Origin: Salticus scenicus
Taxonomy: Eukaryota > Arthropoda > Arachnida > Araneae > Salticidae
NCBI GenBank assembly: GCA_963930645.1
Contig: OZ005656.1
Location: forward strand, 187,313,880 to 187,377,879
Length of the DNA stretch: 64,000 nt
Reading direction: 5' to 3'
The position numbers and the translations under genes are program-made. The notes under the pieces are model-generated. The model ran no database searches and was not told the DNA's origin. It saw only the letters and a list, made by a program, of their open reading frames with translations. The stretch's first letter is position 1; the number at the start of each line of letters is the position of its first letter. This document shows positions 12,268 through 23,852 of the stretch, one piece after another.

Positions 12268-12475
12268 CTATGAAATACTGATCTCTAGCATCTTTATGAC
12301 ACTATTTTAATGGTATTTATTGGCAATGTTGAATTTATGTGTTCTTTTTGTCAGAATTGCAATTTTCAATTAGAAAAATTAAACTTTCACTGAAAATAAA
12401 TAGTTCTATCAGTATATTTTTTCCGTGAGTATTTTATTTTTAGCATTGTAACTTATCCCCTTATTTTATTTATAG

Positions 12476-12547
12476 GAAGAGCCAAAGATGAAATGCAATA
12501 AAGGTTGGAAAATCCCAGCTGTTGTTATAAAAGTTTTACGGAAATAA
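12476..12547 (+). other. Possible terminal exon
   Basis: A good acceptor (CTTATCCCCTTATTTTATTTATAG type, ending at 12475) precedes 23 codons starting EEPKMKCNKGWKIPAVVI and ending in TAA at 12545-12547, followed by A/T-rich sequence. The composition is less AT-biased than the surroundings. Its frame is compatible with frame 3 of the 6660-6712 candidate. No family is recognised. Confidence 0.18.
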
Positions 12548-12720
12548 AAGTGATCACAAGGCTCGATTTCTAATACAATAATCTATACACCGAAAAAGTA
12601 TGAAGTTATTTAATATCTGCTTTTTTCTTTTAATCATTTTCTCAAATTTACAGGATTTATTTTTCGTATTATATTCTTACTATCATCCATATATAGAGTA
12701 AGTTAATTAAAATTCGTATC

Positions 12721-12784
12721 CCGGAAAATAGGGCACCGGAAAAAAAAAAAGGCACCGGTAAAAAGGGCATCGGAAAAAGGTATG
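12721..12784 (+). repeat. Solo minisatellite of foldback-arm type
   Basis: Three to four diverged repeats of a CCGGAAAAAAGGGCA unit. This is the same phrase that begins the arms of the element at 11119-12267 and the copy at 45106. No inverted partner is seen nearby, so it looks like an orphan arm. Confidence 0.6.
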
Positions 12785-13730
12785 CTCAGCTAAAAAGGTA
12801 ATTCAGCTATCAACAATGTTCTACGGTTGAAAAAGGCGAATGGATTATGAGTATATGTATTTGCTGTAAAATACCGTTCAAGCGCCCCATCAATCTTCCA
12901 GGAAAATTGGATATGTTTATGGAAAACTGATAAATTCAAATAAGCAGATGACTGTAACATGGTGTATAAATAATTTGAACATTTATTAATTAGATTCTGA
13001 AAGTTGTGAGGATACCAACTGAGAAATTTGTACTTTTTTCCTGCAAAGTGCATTTATAATGGACGTATTTTTGATTTTTTCTTTTTTCAATTATTTAAAT
13101 ACGTATATTGTGAGTCCTCCACATACCGAATTTCTTTACAATTCGTTAGTCTGTTCGTGCTGCAGGACGCTGTTTGTAAGAGATGATGGATTATAACTAT
13201 TGCATTATGTATATAAAATATGAACAAGAAAGAGAGAGTAAGAATTTAAATGAATTTTAAAATGTTAAACTTTTTATTTATGATCTTAGACTATTAAGTT
13301 TAAATAGGTGAAACCAATTAGTGATTGTGATAGAGAATTTATGTTAGATAACGTTTTCTTAGTGACAGATGAATAAATATAAATATAGCTAGGTTTTCTA
13401 TTATGAGATATCCCAAATATGTTATATATTCTATGACGTATTAAAATTCATATAGGGCTTATTAAATTTATTAAATACCAATATTATATTTAATCTGTCA
13501 ATAAATTAAAAAAATCAGTTTTATATCAGTTAGATTTATTTGTTAATGTATTCAAAAATAATTAATAAAAATGAATTGATTAAAAACTAATTGATATTTT
13601 TTTCTAATTAAAAAAGGCATAATTATTCTAAATATCTAAATCAGTGCAATTTTGAACAATTTTAAATAATCAATTAATATTTATTATTTTTAACAGAACT
13701 TATTATTTTTTATTTAGCAGAAATTTAATA

Positions 13731-13770
13731 CAGTCTAACCTCGTTAACGTGAACATGCCTAACGTGAATT
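13731..13770 (+). mobile_element. Orphan pogo/Tigger-like terminal repeat
   Basis: TACAGTCTAACCTCGTTAAC matches the general CAGT...ACCTCG..TAA form of Tigger-type ends, preceded by TA. No matching right end occurs before the poly-C tract and the CACTG element at 13891, so the element is truncated. Confidence 0.4.
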
Positions 13771-13890
13771 ATTCTTAACATAAACTGTTTCTACAATCCC
13801 CGTCAAAATGAAGATTAATTTAGTTACATAAAGATTAGTTGCTGAGAGCATGAACTAGTGATAGCACGCACAATTTCCCCCCCCCCCCCT

Positions 13891-14346
13891 CACTGAGAAA
13901 TAATATATACCGCCTTCATCTAGAATAGATAAGTGGTCATTTTCTAAATCCCTTAACTGGAAACATATTTCCGAGCTATGCGCATAAGGCACGCCAATAA
14001 ATTGAATAGACGAAATTATCGAGAATTTCTAGTCTACACATTTTTCTAGATGGCGAAACAATATTCTGAATCCTTTGTATTGCGAGAAATTCTCGCTTCT
14101 TTTTCTCGAATTGGGTAATAAACCAAGGTTATAGTTGCTGAAACCCTCCTCTTGTATTTGCCTTTATTTGTAGAGATTTTTAAATAACTTTGCCCACGAG
14201 AATATAAGCAAACGCTCTAGAATTTTAATAAGGGTTTCTAGAACTCGCTTTCAAAAGGGACTAGAATTTATAAGGATGACATGGAACTATTTTTCTAGAA
14301 CCACAATTTAGATTCTAGGTGTCAGTTACAGAATTTTTCCCCAGTG
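13891..14346 (+). mobile_element. 456-bp CACTG...CAGTG element, copy 1
   Basis: The element starts CACTGAGAAATAATA and ends AATTTTTCCCCAGTG. It aligns along its whole length with 59787-60242 and has the same length. Internal features include repeated TCTAGAA words and GAGAAATTCTCGC, which give many short palindromes. The flanks show a possible 2-bp duplication CT/CT. CACTG ends with a 2-3 bp duplication suit CACTA/EnSpm-like elements, but that is inference. It has no coding frame. Confidence 0.75.
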
Positions 14347-14879
14347 CTGGAGATCGACTGTACTCCTCTCTGAAATTTCAATTTTGAATCAAACGAAAAC
14401 TTCAATTCTACCCCCCCCCCCCCCAATTTTTTTTTTTTTTTTTTTTTTTTTTAATCATGTAGCTATATGCAAATGAGGTAAGACAGGTATGGTAAAAAGT
14501 CAATTTCTTTACTTTTGAAAAAGAAAAAAAATATATCTGTCTAAAAATATGAATTACGACAATTTAATTCATATGGGACTTAAGGATATGGATATTCCCA
14601 TGTGCAACTAATGCTAATTCCCACATAACACAAACGCAAATACGGCAAATTTGTTTCTTTTATATTTTCCACTATGCAGAGTATTACATTTGTAGATCTA
14701 ACGTCTAATAAATTAAGATTAGTCTTAAGAACATTTAACTCTTTACCAGGATAAATTTTACCTAAAAATATCCATCCATATAATCCTTTCTATGATAAAT
14801 ATATGAATAACATCCAAATCCCCAGACCCCCTCGATTTTTTTCCCCTTTACATAACCATGAATGAATTTTAAACGTTGG

Positions 14880-15180
14880 GCTTTGGGTGTTAAAAGGTCG
14901 CCTATTTAAAACAGGCAGGGAACATGTGGCTGCAAGCCAAAAAGGTAGAAAAAGGCCGTAAATTCAGAGCCTAGGGTGGTTTTTGTCTCCTTGTCTAGCC
15001 GGCTTTTTATAACAAGTCGGTATAAATCACGAGGCCGGTGACGGCGACATCTTCTTTAAACCGAAAAACTTTCAATGAAATAGTTCGTTGTTACCATGGC
15101 TGTTGTCATCCGTGATTCTTGCATTGGCCGCTGTTTGCCATGGCCGTTGTTACCGCTTCATTTGTGAAGTTTTTATCAAA
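14880..15180 (+). other. GC-richer island with a 23-codon start-context frame
   Basis: This is about 300 bp of unusually balanced composition. A TATAAATC motif (about 15021) lies 75 bp before ACCATGG at 15094-15099. The frame from 15096 to 15167 encodes 23 residues starting MAVVIRDSCIGRC. A diverged second CCATGGC(T/C)GTTGTTA phrase follows at about 15138, and the ACGCGGTTGAGAGGAAAGCTG stretch downstream recurs at 17264. It may be a promoter and leader exon, or part of a repeat. No function is assigned. Confidence 0.2.
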
Positions 15181-15369
15181 TGACGCGGTTGAGAGGAAAG
15201 CTGTATATTATACAAACGAATAATCATTGTCTGCAGCAGCTCATGGCAGAAAATTACATCTGTATTAAGGCTGTTCTAAATTTTTTGCTTCTATTTTTAT
15301 TTAAAAACATGCTCCTAGATAAATTTCGCTGTTTATCACTTATATTTAGCAGTTATAAATATTCTGATT

Positions 15370-16365
15370 ACAGTTGGCAGCAAAATTATTGAAGCATACA
15401 TCCACACTTTTCATATATTTTAGTTCATACTTTTCATATATATTTTAGTTTGATCAGGGTTGGCCCGGTTTCAGACACTATGCTAAAACCACGGTATAAA
15501 CCATGGTTTTTACCGTACTGTCCAAAATTCTAACAGTGTCTTAAACTGTCCAAAACTATACTGTTTAGTAAAATTATGCAAACGTTTGAAAAATTACAAA
15601 ATTATTATAATTATTAATTGTTATTGTGGAACATCTTCCAGTATTTTCCATTGTTCTAATAATACGAGTATATTTAGTGAGAGAGGCATATAACAATTAT
15701 AAATTATACAAAAGCAAAAATTTATTACTGAGGCTTTAACGAAAAAATGTGGATAATTGTACTTCAAGTATTGATATTTATAATATTTACACACACGTAC
15801 ATATAAACAAAATTAATAAATACCCTATTTGCTTTAAAAGCAAATAAATCGATTAAAAAAAGAAAACAAAATAATATTAGATTGTCATTTATTTATCTTT
15901 TTTTAAATATTTGCAAAATAAGAAAAAGAAATCTTCAAATAAATATTAAAAAAAAAAAAAAAAAAAAAAACTACAGCTATATAAATGTATTTATTTTATT
16001 TTTCAATAATTAAGGGAAATGTAAAATAATATGTAAAAAAATTAAATGGTACATATTTTAACGATTTATTTTTTAGGGATGTGGACATATTTGCCCTTGT
16101 TAAAAATGTATAATTTTGTATAGTTTTGGACAGTTTAGGCCACTTTTGGACGCTAAAAACCACCTGTCCTGCCCAAAACCAGTTTCAGACGTCCTAAACC
16201 CAAACCCTGAGTTTGATCGCTAATTTTTATCACCAACTTACTTTTTTATAAACAGTAAGACTAAGATCATGACTCGACAAATATTTACTCAATAAAACAG
16301 TATTAGGTGCGAATCTTTTAAGTAGGAATTATAGCTAGTGCTTCAATAATTTTGCTGCCAACTGT
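15370..16365. repeat. Perfect 27-bp inverted repeat pair
   Basis: The 27 bases at 15370-15396 (core TTGGCAGCAAAATTATTGAA) recur exactly, inverted, at 16339-16365. They flank the hAT-like insertion and may be the ends of an older foldback or TIR element into which the hAT element jumped. Confidence 0.8.
15455..16209. mobile_element. Non-autonomous hAT-like element with 8-bp TSD
   Basis: Ends CAGGGTTGG and CCAAACCCTG are typical of hAT elements. They are flanked by a perfect 8-bp direct repeat AGTTTGAT (15447-15454, 16210-16217), the hallmark TSD length of hAT. A perfect 20-bp subterminal inverted repeat, TAAACTGTCCAAAACTATAC, lies at 15542-15561 and 16118-16137. No hAT transposase or BED finger is visible in the 755 bp. 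Confidence 0.85.
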
Positions 16366-17310
16366 GAGGTAGTTTTATTTTTATTGATTTATTTATTTTT
16401 GAGGAAGGGAAGAGTGTTAGGTCTCAATAAATGCCCTAAATGTCGAAGGAAAGAGTGACTTGGTATCTCTCCATTGCTTGATTGTTCACTAACGGTCCAC
16501 TAGGAGTCCCTGCAGACGACAACAGCCTCATTGTCTTCCGAAACTCATGTCTTAGCATTGTTTATTTTTTGCTAAGTCATTATTTATTTTTCAGTTGTGA
16601 AATTTCGTTAAATAGCAATTACAGTCCGACTGTTTCGGCCTCTTTGCATTTTTCTCGTCTATATTTGTGTTTCAAAACATGACTCTAGATAAATTCTGCT
16701 CTTTTCTATTTACGTATAACAATTACAGATATTTTAATTGTTCGTTTTTTAATAGTTTATTTATTTTTGACAAAGGAAGAAGTGACTCTGGGTTTCTGCT
16801 TCTTCTTAAAATCATTATCAATATTGCTTTATTAAGGGTTATTTTTGTTACATGGGTATAGGTTTGAGGAAAACTAGGTATCGAATAAGTCTTTTTTATT
16901 CTATTTAGTATTCTTCTACTTGTAAATATCATCCTAAATAAGTTTTGGTGCTTGACATCAGCATACAACATTTATACATAATCTAATCAGGGTTTTATTA
17001 TATATTTGTTTTGATGTTTGAAAAGAAGAGAATAATCCAGTTTATTTTCTTCTTCTATTTCTGTATAAAACATGATGTTAAAATTATTATGGACAATTTT
17101 TATTTTTGTGTACCTAATACTAAGATATTTTAACTAAGTTAAGTTTATAAAGAAATAGATAAATAAAAAGACTCATTGTTATTACATTGATTGTTGCTTG
17201 TCATGATCATTAATATCGATTAACTCACGAAATTTTGTCCAAAAAAAAAAAAAAAAAAAAAAAACGCGGTTGAAAGGAAAGCTGGATGATACCCTAAAAG
17301 ACAACTGTTC

Positions 17311-17340
<30 letters not shown>
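16366..17340. other. No supported gene
   Basis: The open frames at 16482-16682, 16667-16861 and 16723-16971 overlap on both strands and are Phe/Leu/Ser-rich with no motif. Long poly-A runs occur at 17241-17263 and 17314-17343, separated by a phrase shared with 15182. Confidence 0.5.
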
Positions 17341-17346
<6 letters not shown>

Positions 17347-17347
17347 G

Positions 17348-17535
17348 TAACTGTACACCAAAGATGGTGGCAATTATTTCACACTAAAAGCAGTGTAATG
17401 AAACACCTTTAATAATGGTGTAGCGAAACACAAAAAGTTATTGTTGTTTCATTACACACACAAGAAAAAAAAAAAAAAAAATCTTTACACTATTTTTGGT
17501 GTAATGTAGTTGCTGCCATTTTTGGTGTACAGTTA
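17348..17535. mobile_element. Foldback MITE (188 bp)
   Basis: Arms TAACTGTACACCAAAGATGG and the reverse complement TAACTGTACACCAAAAATGG (19 of 20) continue for about 50 bp. The interior repeats the TACACCA/GGTGTAA phrase in both orientations and contains a 17-base A run. No coding sequence. Confidence 0.75.
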
Positions 17536-18329
17536 AACTAAATTTCTTGAAAATAATTAGAACTATATGCTGCCCAGTAAAAACGCAATTCTCTTTTTTG
17601 GACAGCTAGAAAAATGAATGATATCAATATTTTAAACACATATATCTTTCTAACATACGTACTATGCACCTTGTGTAAATTTTTTGGTATCAGTAAAAAT
17701 CTATAAGAATATTTTTACGACAAGTTGTAGAAGTTAAGTTTGAATTTATAACAGTGCAGTTATTACACACACACATTTAAAGGGGGGGGGGGGGACACCT
17801 AGTCAAATATTTTAAACTATAGATTTTTACTGGTACCAACTTAAAAAAAAAAAAAAAAAAAAAAAAACAGCTATTAAGTGAGAAAAAAATACTGAGCACT
17901 TTCTATGTGAAATATATGTGTAAAGTTAGTATCACATCTTCATTAATCCATAGATTTACAGAACACTTCTAATCTAAATTTTAAAATATCTGAGATATCC
18001 ATTTCTTTATTGTATGTTATTGTTAGTACATGGTGTCTGTTATATATGTTTTCCTAAACAAAAGAAAAAGTGCACTTGAAAATGAATTAATTGACTGTAA
18101 ACCAAGTAAAATACAATTTGAATGTGAAGTAAGTAACTTCTTTTAGACAATTGATAGTAATAAAGCTATTGTAGTACTACAAACATTTCTAACATTGCAA
18201 ATTGTTACAAAGTATCCAGCAAAGTTCTTTTTTTTTTTTTTTTTTTTTCCCAGATTAAATCATTAACACATTCACTCATTTATTAAAAAAATACTATAAA
18301 ACTCTTTATACAACAAGAGTAGCGGATGC

Positions 18330-18440
18330 AAAATTATTTTGCGTTCTGCAAATTTTCCGATTTTAACCCCAAAGAAAACTATGAACAGCTGGATAAACGA
18401 GTGCGACTTAGACTCGAACCCAAAACCTCCCGTGTTAAAT
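18330..18440 (-). repeat. Diverged SINE fragment
   Basis: On the minus strand, GGGTTCGAGTC (about 18413-18423) is a good box B. Upstream, ACACGGGAGGTTTTGGG resembles the ACAGGAGGTGCCGGG of the 281-400 copy. A GAAAACT block at 18377 matches the body of other copies. This is a degraded member of the same SINE family. Confidence 0.4.
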
Positions 18441-20046
18441 GTATCAAAACATTGAATCTTATTTAATTTAACAATCATGGAAAATGAATGAGAAATACTG
18501 TAAACATAATTAAAAAAAAAAAATCGCATAATTGAAAATCAATAAATAAATAGACCTCTATTTTCAGCACTTAATTTATTTTATTTTATTTATTTATTTA
18601 TTTTTTATCCTTCTCTTTTTGGAGTGATATAATGCAAAAAATATTAAGTGTTTGAAAAATTATTTTTGTGGGAGTACTGCTGAATAATAAGAACATTTTC
18701 TCGCTTCTACATATTAAAAATATGCAAGTTAATTTTTTTTTTCTTTTTCATATTACTTCCTCTAGGGGGATGCAAAAAATAATAACCGATTAAAAAATAT
18801 TTTAGTTGGATATTGAATATTAACAAAATCTTTTTTCGTCATTATATATTAAGAATGTGAAAGTAATAATAATAATAAACAAATGTATATTTTTAACATT
18901 TAATTTTTTTTTTTTTTTTTTTTTTTTCACATCACCCGTATTAGTGATAATAGGGAAGAAAAGGTATTAAGTGATTGAAAATATATTACAATGGATTATC
19001 GCTTAATATAAAAGATAACTTTTTATCGCAATTACGTAACTAAGAATATTAAAATATAAAAACAACAGTAATGAATAATAGTAATAATGTCTATTTTCAG
19101 CAATTTAAATTCTTTTAATATCACCCTTATTAGGTGTATTTTTGTAAGATACTGTTTAACATTAAAGATAATAATAATAAAAAAAATCTTCCATTTTGGC
19201 CCACATTATTATAAAATGTATTAAAACAGTTTTTAAAACCATCCCGTAAAACCAAATTCCTACGTAGAGTGTCATTATTATTATCATTATTATTCGAACT
19301 GATTTATCTTATTATTTGGAAGCTTTTAAATTATATATTGACGTTAAATACTTCCAAGACAAATATAATAATTTTATGTATAATACAGAAAATATTTTTT
19401 CTTTAAAAATTGTTCAATGTATAAGATTTAACAAAATATTTTACTATTAATTTTATATTTCTATTATTGCAGGTTTTCTAATTCTGTGGCATTGCAGCAA
19501 ATAAAATTATGAATTACTAATTATTTGGCTACAATTGTCATCCTGATGAAATCTGAAGATAAAATTGTATCAGAGATCATTATGTGATTCACTGCTTGAT
19601 TTGTTATTAATTCTTGTTATTAATAGTTTGTTGTTACATAAATTTATATATAATATTTCTTATATAAATCTGCATTTATAAATTTTTGTACTTTTCTTTG
19701 TCTGTAAATTGAATTTTGAAGGAAATTTTGCTGTAAATTTACATAGTAAAAATTATTTCTGTAGATAAGAAATGTGTCCCATATTCCTTTCCTAGTTGTC
19801 AAATTTCGTATTCGAATACCAGTTCAGGCATGCATGTCCTTAGTGGTGGTTCTGAGGCGACTGTGGAAGTTAAAATCATTTTTTAAATTACTGACTTACA
19901 GTTAAAAAATTTTGAACATATGCATTGAAATTTAACAATACTAAGAAAATCTAAAAATAATTCAAAATTCAATTTTTTTGGGTATTACTTTGTAATAAGT
20001 ATTACTTTGTTACTTTGTAATAAGTAATTTTTTTAAAAAAAAGATC

Positions 20047-20098
20047 TTTATGCTTGAATGTTAATATTTCATACAATTTTTTAACATTCAAGCATAAA
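20047..20098. repeat. 18-bp perfect hairpin
   Basis: TTTATGCTTGAATGTTAA (20047-20064) and its exact reverse complement (20081-20098) are separated by 16 nt. It could be a small inverted repeat from a MITE or a structured RNA. The context gives no function. Confidence 0.8.
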
Positions 20099-20413
20099 AA
20101 TGTTTTTAATTATTTAACTTATTGACGAATTTACAAAGCATAATACTCAAGTAGGATTAGAATGCGTTATTAAACTTTAATGTTACAAAATCGAGAAGAA
20201 AAAATAGTTAGAATAAAACTTTGAAAAAAAAAATTAAACATATGAATTTTTATAACGTCCATCAGACAATTGATGTGCAAAAAATTACCCCAGAACAATA
20301 TGCAAAACCCAAACTCAATTGTTCATTTGTTTGAATTAGTTTGATGGAAAAGAAGATAAATTATTGAAATTAGGTATTTTTTCAAATCATTTTCACAACA
20401 GTGTTAATATATA

Positions 20414-20600
20414 TAAGTTAATATGGTAACTCATTGGTTCCTTATCTATATCGCAACTTTTTGTGTCATTCTTTCCTCTATGTTAAATTCAGTTCTATAT
20501 TTTAGTGTGCTGTTATTGTTTTAGTTCTATTAATTGCTAAATTTTAAGATTAAATTTTATTACGTTATCTATTATTTATATATATATATATATATAATTA
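20414..20600 (+). repeat. Dispersed repeat R3, recent partial copy
   Basis: From TAAGTTAATATGGTAACTCA onward, this segment matches 25801-25958 with only about one difference in roughly 158 bp, then ends in (TA)n. Upstream of 20414 the two loci are unrelated, so this copy is a truncated duplicate. Confidence 0.8.
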
Positions 20601-21103
20601 TTATTATCATGATGTGAAACAAGATAAAACCTTGAATTTAGATGCTTTTATTAAATTAATTTTTATGGTAGTGTCAGGATTTATTTTCTCTTTTAATATG
20701 AAATACATAAATTGTATATTTGAGGGGGGGGGAGGGGGGGTTTGCGCTTCCAAGCATTAGTGCTTTTACATATTCACAACTTTTCAATTTTTGTTTCTTG
20801 CTTTAATTAGCATGGAGTTAAACTAAGATAAATTATTGAATATAGGTGCTTTTATTTAATTGATTTTTGATGATAGTGTTAGTAATTTTATTTTATTTTA
20901 TTTATTATTTATTTTTATTATTTCTTTGTTTAGTTTGAAATAATGTGATCTGAAACAAGATAAATTATTGTATTACGAAGCTTTCATTTATTACAACTTT
21001 ATTATCGTGTTAAACACAAAATATACTACATATCCACAATTTTCAAAGTTACAATACCATTTTCCTTATCACTCACAAATGTGTATATGTATAGACTGGG
21101 ATA

Positions 21104-21222
21104 CGGACAAAAGCCCCACCGGACAAAAGTCCCACCGAACAAAATCCTCCACCGGATATAAATCCCGCGGACAAAAGCCCCACCTAGTCCGGACAAAAGC
21201 CCCACTTAGCCCGAACAAAAGC
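21104..21222 (+). repeat. Minisatellite, ~17-bp CCGGACAAAAGCCCCAC unit
   Basis: About six diverged tandem copies. The GC content is far above the surroundings. The unit resembles in style, though not in exact sequence, the tandem units that make the arms of the foldback elements at 11119 and 44107. The 90-codon frame at 20968-21240 is a shadow of this array. Confidence 0.8.
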
Positions 21223-22139
21223 TTTATGTATCAAAAATGATATTTTGGATCAAATTAACATTTCAAAATTAACTCGTGATAACATAAATTATAAAACTTT
21301 TCTGACTAGAACATCGTTATGATTGTTCATATTTTATTAAGTTAATTGTTTTCCTATCTATATACTGAAGTCTTCACGGGTTATACTTAATTCAGTTATA
21401 AATTAATTCTTTTTGGTTAATGTGGATTTCAATGACTTGTACTTAATAGTCACAAGATGTTTTACACTAAAATCAGATATAATAAAAATATGCGAATTTA
21501 TGAGAAATTAATTTTTTTAACTGGCTCGCAAAAATTAAAATTTGACAAATTCTGGTTTATTTATTTATTTATTTATTTTTTAACTAATTAATCTCATAAT
21601 ATATATATACATATAAGCGATATTAGAAATATTTCAGGTTTATATGCAATAATGAGTTCTAGTAATTTTTACGTTGCTATAATTGCGTTACATAGCATTT
21701 GATTATATTAAACTTTAATATTTAACATTGTTACTTTAAAGTAGCTTTATTACTATAACTATCGTTATTACTCTTACAATTATAATTATTATTATGCACT
21801 TTGTAAATAAAGCTCTTCTTTTTTTTAATAAAAATTTAAATATTTGATGTTTATTATGATCTAATATTATTTTTTTGCATCTTCATATTACTAATTGTTA
21901 AAACAATTTCATTTACTGGCTTTATTTTACAGGGTATCTTAGAAAAACACATTTCGGCATACGACAAAATATAATGAAGCTGTCTATAAATAATTAAAAA
22001 TTACGAGTATTTGTACTTAATTAGATGAAAATTATTTCGAAAATAGTGGTGCATATTTTACAGGGAAAAAAAAAAAAAAAAAAAAAAAAAAAACGAGTGT
22101 AAGGAAAAGATTCGTTTAAATATTACCTGAAAGTTTTTT

Positions 22140-22200
22140 TTTTTTTTTTTTTTTTTTAATTCTTCTTTTTTCATCTTTTTTTTTTTTTTTTTTTTTTTTT
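22140..22200. repeat. Poly-T and T/C-rich tracts
   Basis: Long T runs at 22134-22157 and 22177-22200 follow a poly-A run at 22066-22093 and precede a CTT-rich tract. This is simple sequence with no gene. Confidence 0.9.
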
Positions 22201-22814
22201 CCTTCTTCTTCTTTCTTCCTCTTCCATGGACAAAAATATTCCTAAAATTAAATTTATTTTTAATGTTATATCATTTATCAGAATAAATAAAATAAAGTAA
22301 ATAACTGGGAAATCTGTAATATAACTGTAAAAGACTAAGTGTTGTAAAATATTAGGTCTATGGAATGTTTAGTGGGCTTCAGTTAAAAAACTGACACAGA
22401 AAATAATTTTTTAAACAACATTCAGACGGTATCTTGGCCAAATCTATCTCCCTGGCTCTCTTATAAATATTATTGAACATAAATTTCAGCATAAGTTTTT
22501 TTTTTTAATTTTTTTTTTAACTTAGATGGAAAAAAAAGTAAATTTAATCTATCTTCAGATAATTTTATTTAGAAATTTTCAAAATAAGAAGCTGTATGAA
22601 TTTTGATAATAATTTTGTACATTTGCCTTATTTCCTCGTGTTTCTATTATATCAAAACTATAATACTCAAACTGCGGAAAAAAAAATGATTTAGCTTAAG
22701 CTTTTTGAAAATAGTTATTTGTTAGTAATTCGAAATTTGTTACTGGTATATTTTAATATCCTTAAACCGTACTAAATAAATAAAATTAAGGCACCTCTCC
22801 ACCTTTGACAATTC

Positions 22815-23016
22815 CTCCGTCACTGACAATCAAAATCCCTGTTATTATATGGGAGAAATTGTTATGAAAATTGCTCATTACTTTTTATTTTTTTCCATTG
22901 AGAAAAATCACAACCGTTAAATTTGTTCCTGTTTTCTAAAATTGTATTTTTCAATTTTTTATGTTTCGAATTTTCTTGCTCCATAGAATAAAAAAAATAA
23001 CCCCCCCCCCTTTTTT

Positions 23017-23047
<31 letters not shown>

Positions 23048-23103
23048 TTGGTAACTCAAATTTCCCCTTAGAATAGCATGGGATTTTGCTACCGGTGACA
23101 ATA
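22815..23103. mobile_element. MITE with C-T-G homopolymer centre
   Basis: Imperfect inverted arms (GTCAC...CAAAATCCC...GGGAGAAATT and its inverse) place this with the elements at 54094-54606 and 62985-63130. The centre contains C10-T16-G21 (23001-23047), which can fold on itself. The minus frame at 22862-23101 is a shadow. Confidence 0.6.
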
Positions 23104-23554
23104 GGTTGAGAGTATTCTTTAAAAAAATAATTCAAACAATTTAATTTCTGCTAAATTCAATCTACTAAAATGTAATTGTCATATAAACTCTAGAAAACGT
23201 TAATATTTCTGCGCAAGTGTAGCAAAGGGGAAACATCCTTCAAAAGATAAATTTATAAAAATATATTGAGAAATTATTCACTCAAAGATATAAAGCTTAC
23301 TGGAATTATATGTATATTTTATTTTGATTGAAAACTTTGAATGTGATAATTCTGGCAATACAAAAAAAAAAAAAAAAAAAAAAAAAATTATTGTTATTTC
23401 TTGCAAACACAGTATTATTTATTTATTAGTTAAAAATAATTTAAAGATTTATTACTTTATTTAAAAATAAAATATGTTCGACACTTTTTTATTTTTGAAA
23501 TTGGAACTTCTCTGCAAGTTTTTAAAGTCTTTCGTTAGTTTCATAGAACATTAG

Positions 23555-23665
23555 ATTTGTATTTGAAAGTCGCACTGAAACATCTGATGTTTAATTAAAA
23601 GCGAATGATATTGCCTTTGAGATCCCGCTAGACAGATGAAACGCCCCATCAGGAGTTCAATCCTC
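23555..23665 (+). repeat. Possible tRNA-like/SINE head
   Basis: GGAGTTCAATCCTCG (23651-23665) fits a box B, preceded by a GC-richer segment ATCCCGCTAGACAGATG. Box A is not convincing. It is not a functional tRNA: no paired acceptor stem is seen. Confidence 0.3.
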
Positions 23666-23852
23666 GCATTTAATTTCCAGTTATTTCTGTAAACAATTTC
23701 TGTTTCTTTGAAACCACTAATAATACTTCGTAATATATTTTCCAACTCAGTATGGATATATTTCCTAATATATCCTTAATATTCCAATAATATATAATAT
23801 ATATAATATCCATGATATTCCTAAAATATATAATGTCCATAATATACATATA

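Larger units (their letters stand above)
17536..20400. other. No gene seen; AT-rich with homopolymers
   Basis: The stretch contains poly-G (17781-17794), poly-A (17842-17867) and poly-T (18229-18248, 18903-18927) runs, plus TTTATT and ATAATA simple repeats. The 85-codon minus frame at 18272-18529 overlaps a SINE-like segment. Nothing else is recognisable apart from the hairpin at 20047-20098. Confidence 0.55.

Noticed and set aside
16482..16971. Three overlapping open frames on both strands
   Set aside because: Hydrophobic AT-driven sequence with no motif, overlapping on opposite strands.
23600..23665. Possible functional tRNA near a box B sequence
   Set aside because: No acceptor, D or anticodon stem can be drawn; only a SINE-like head is likely.
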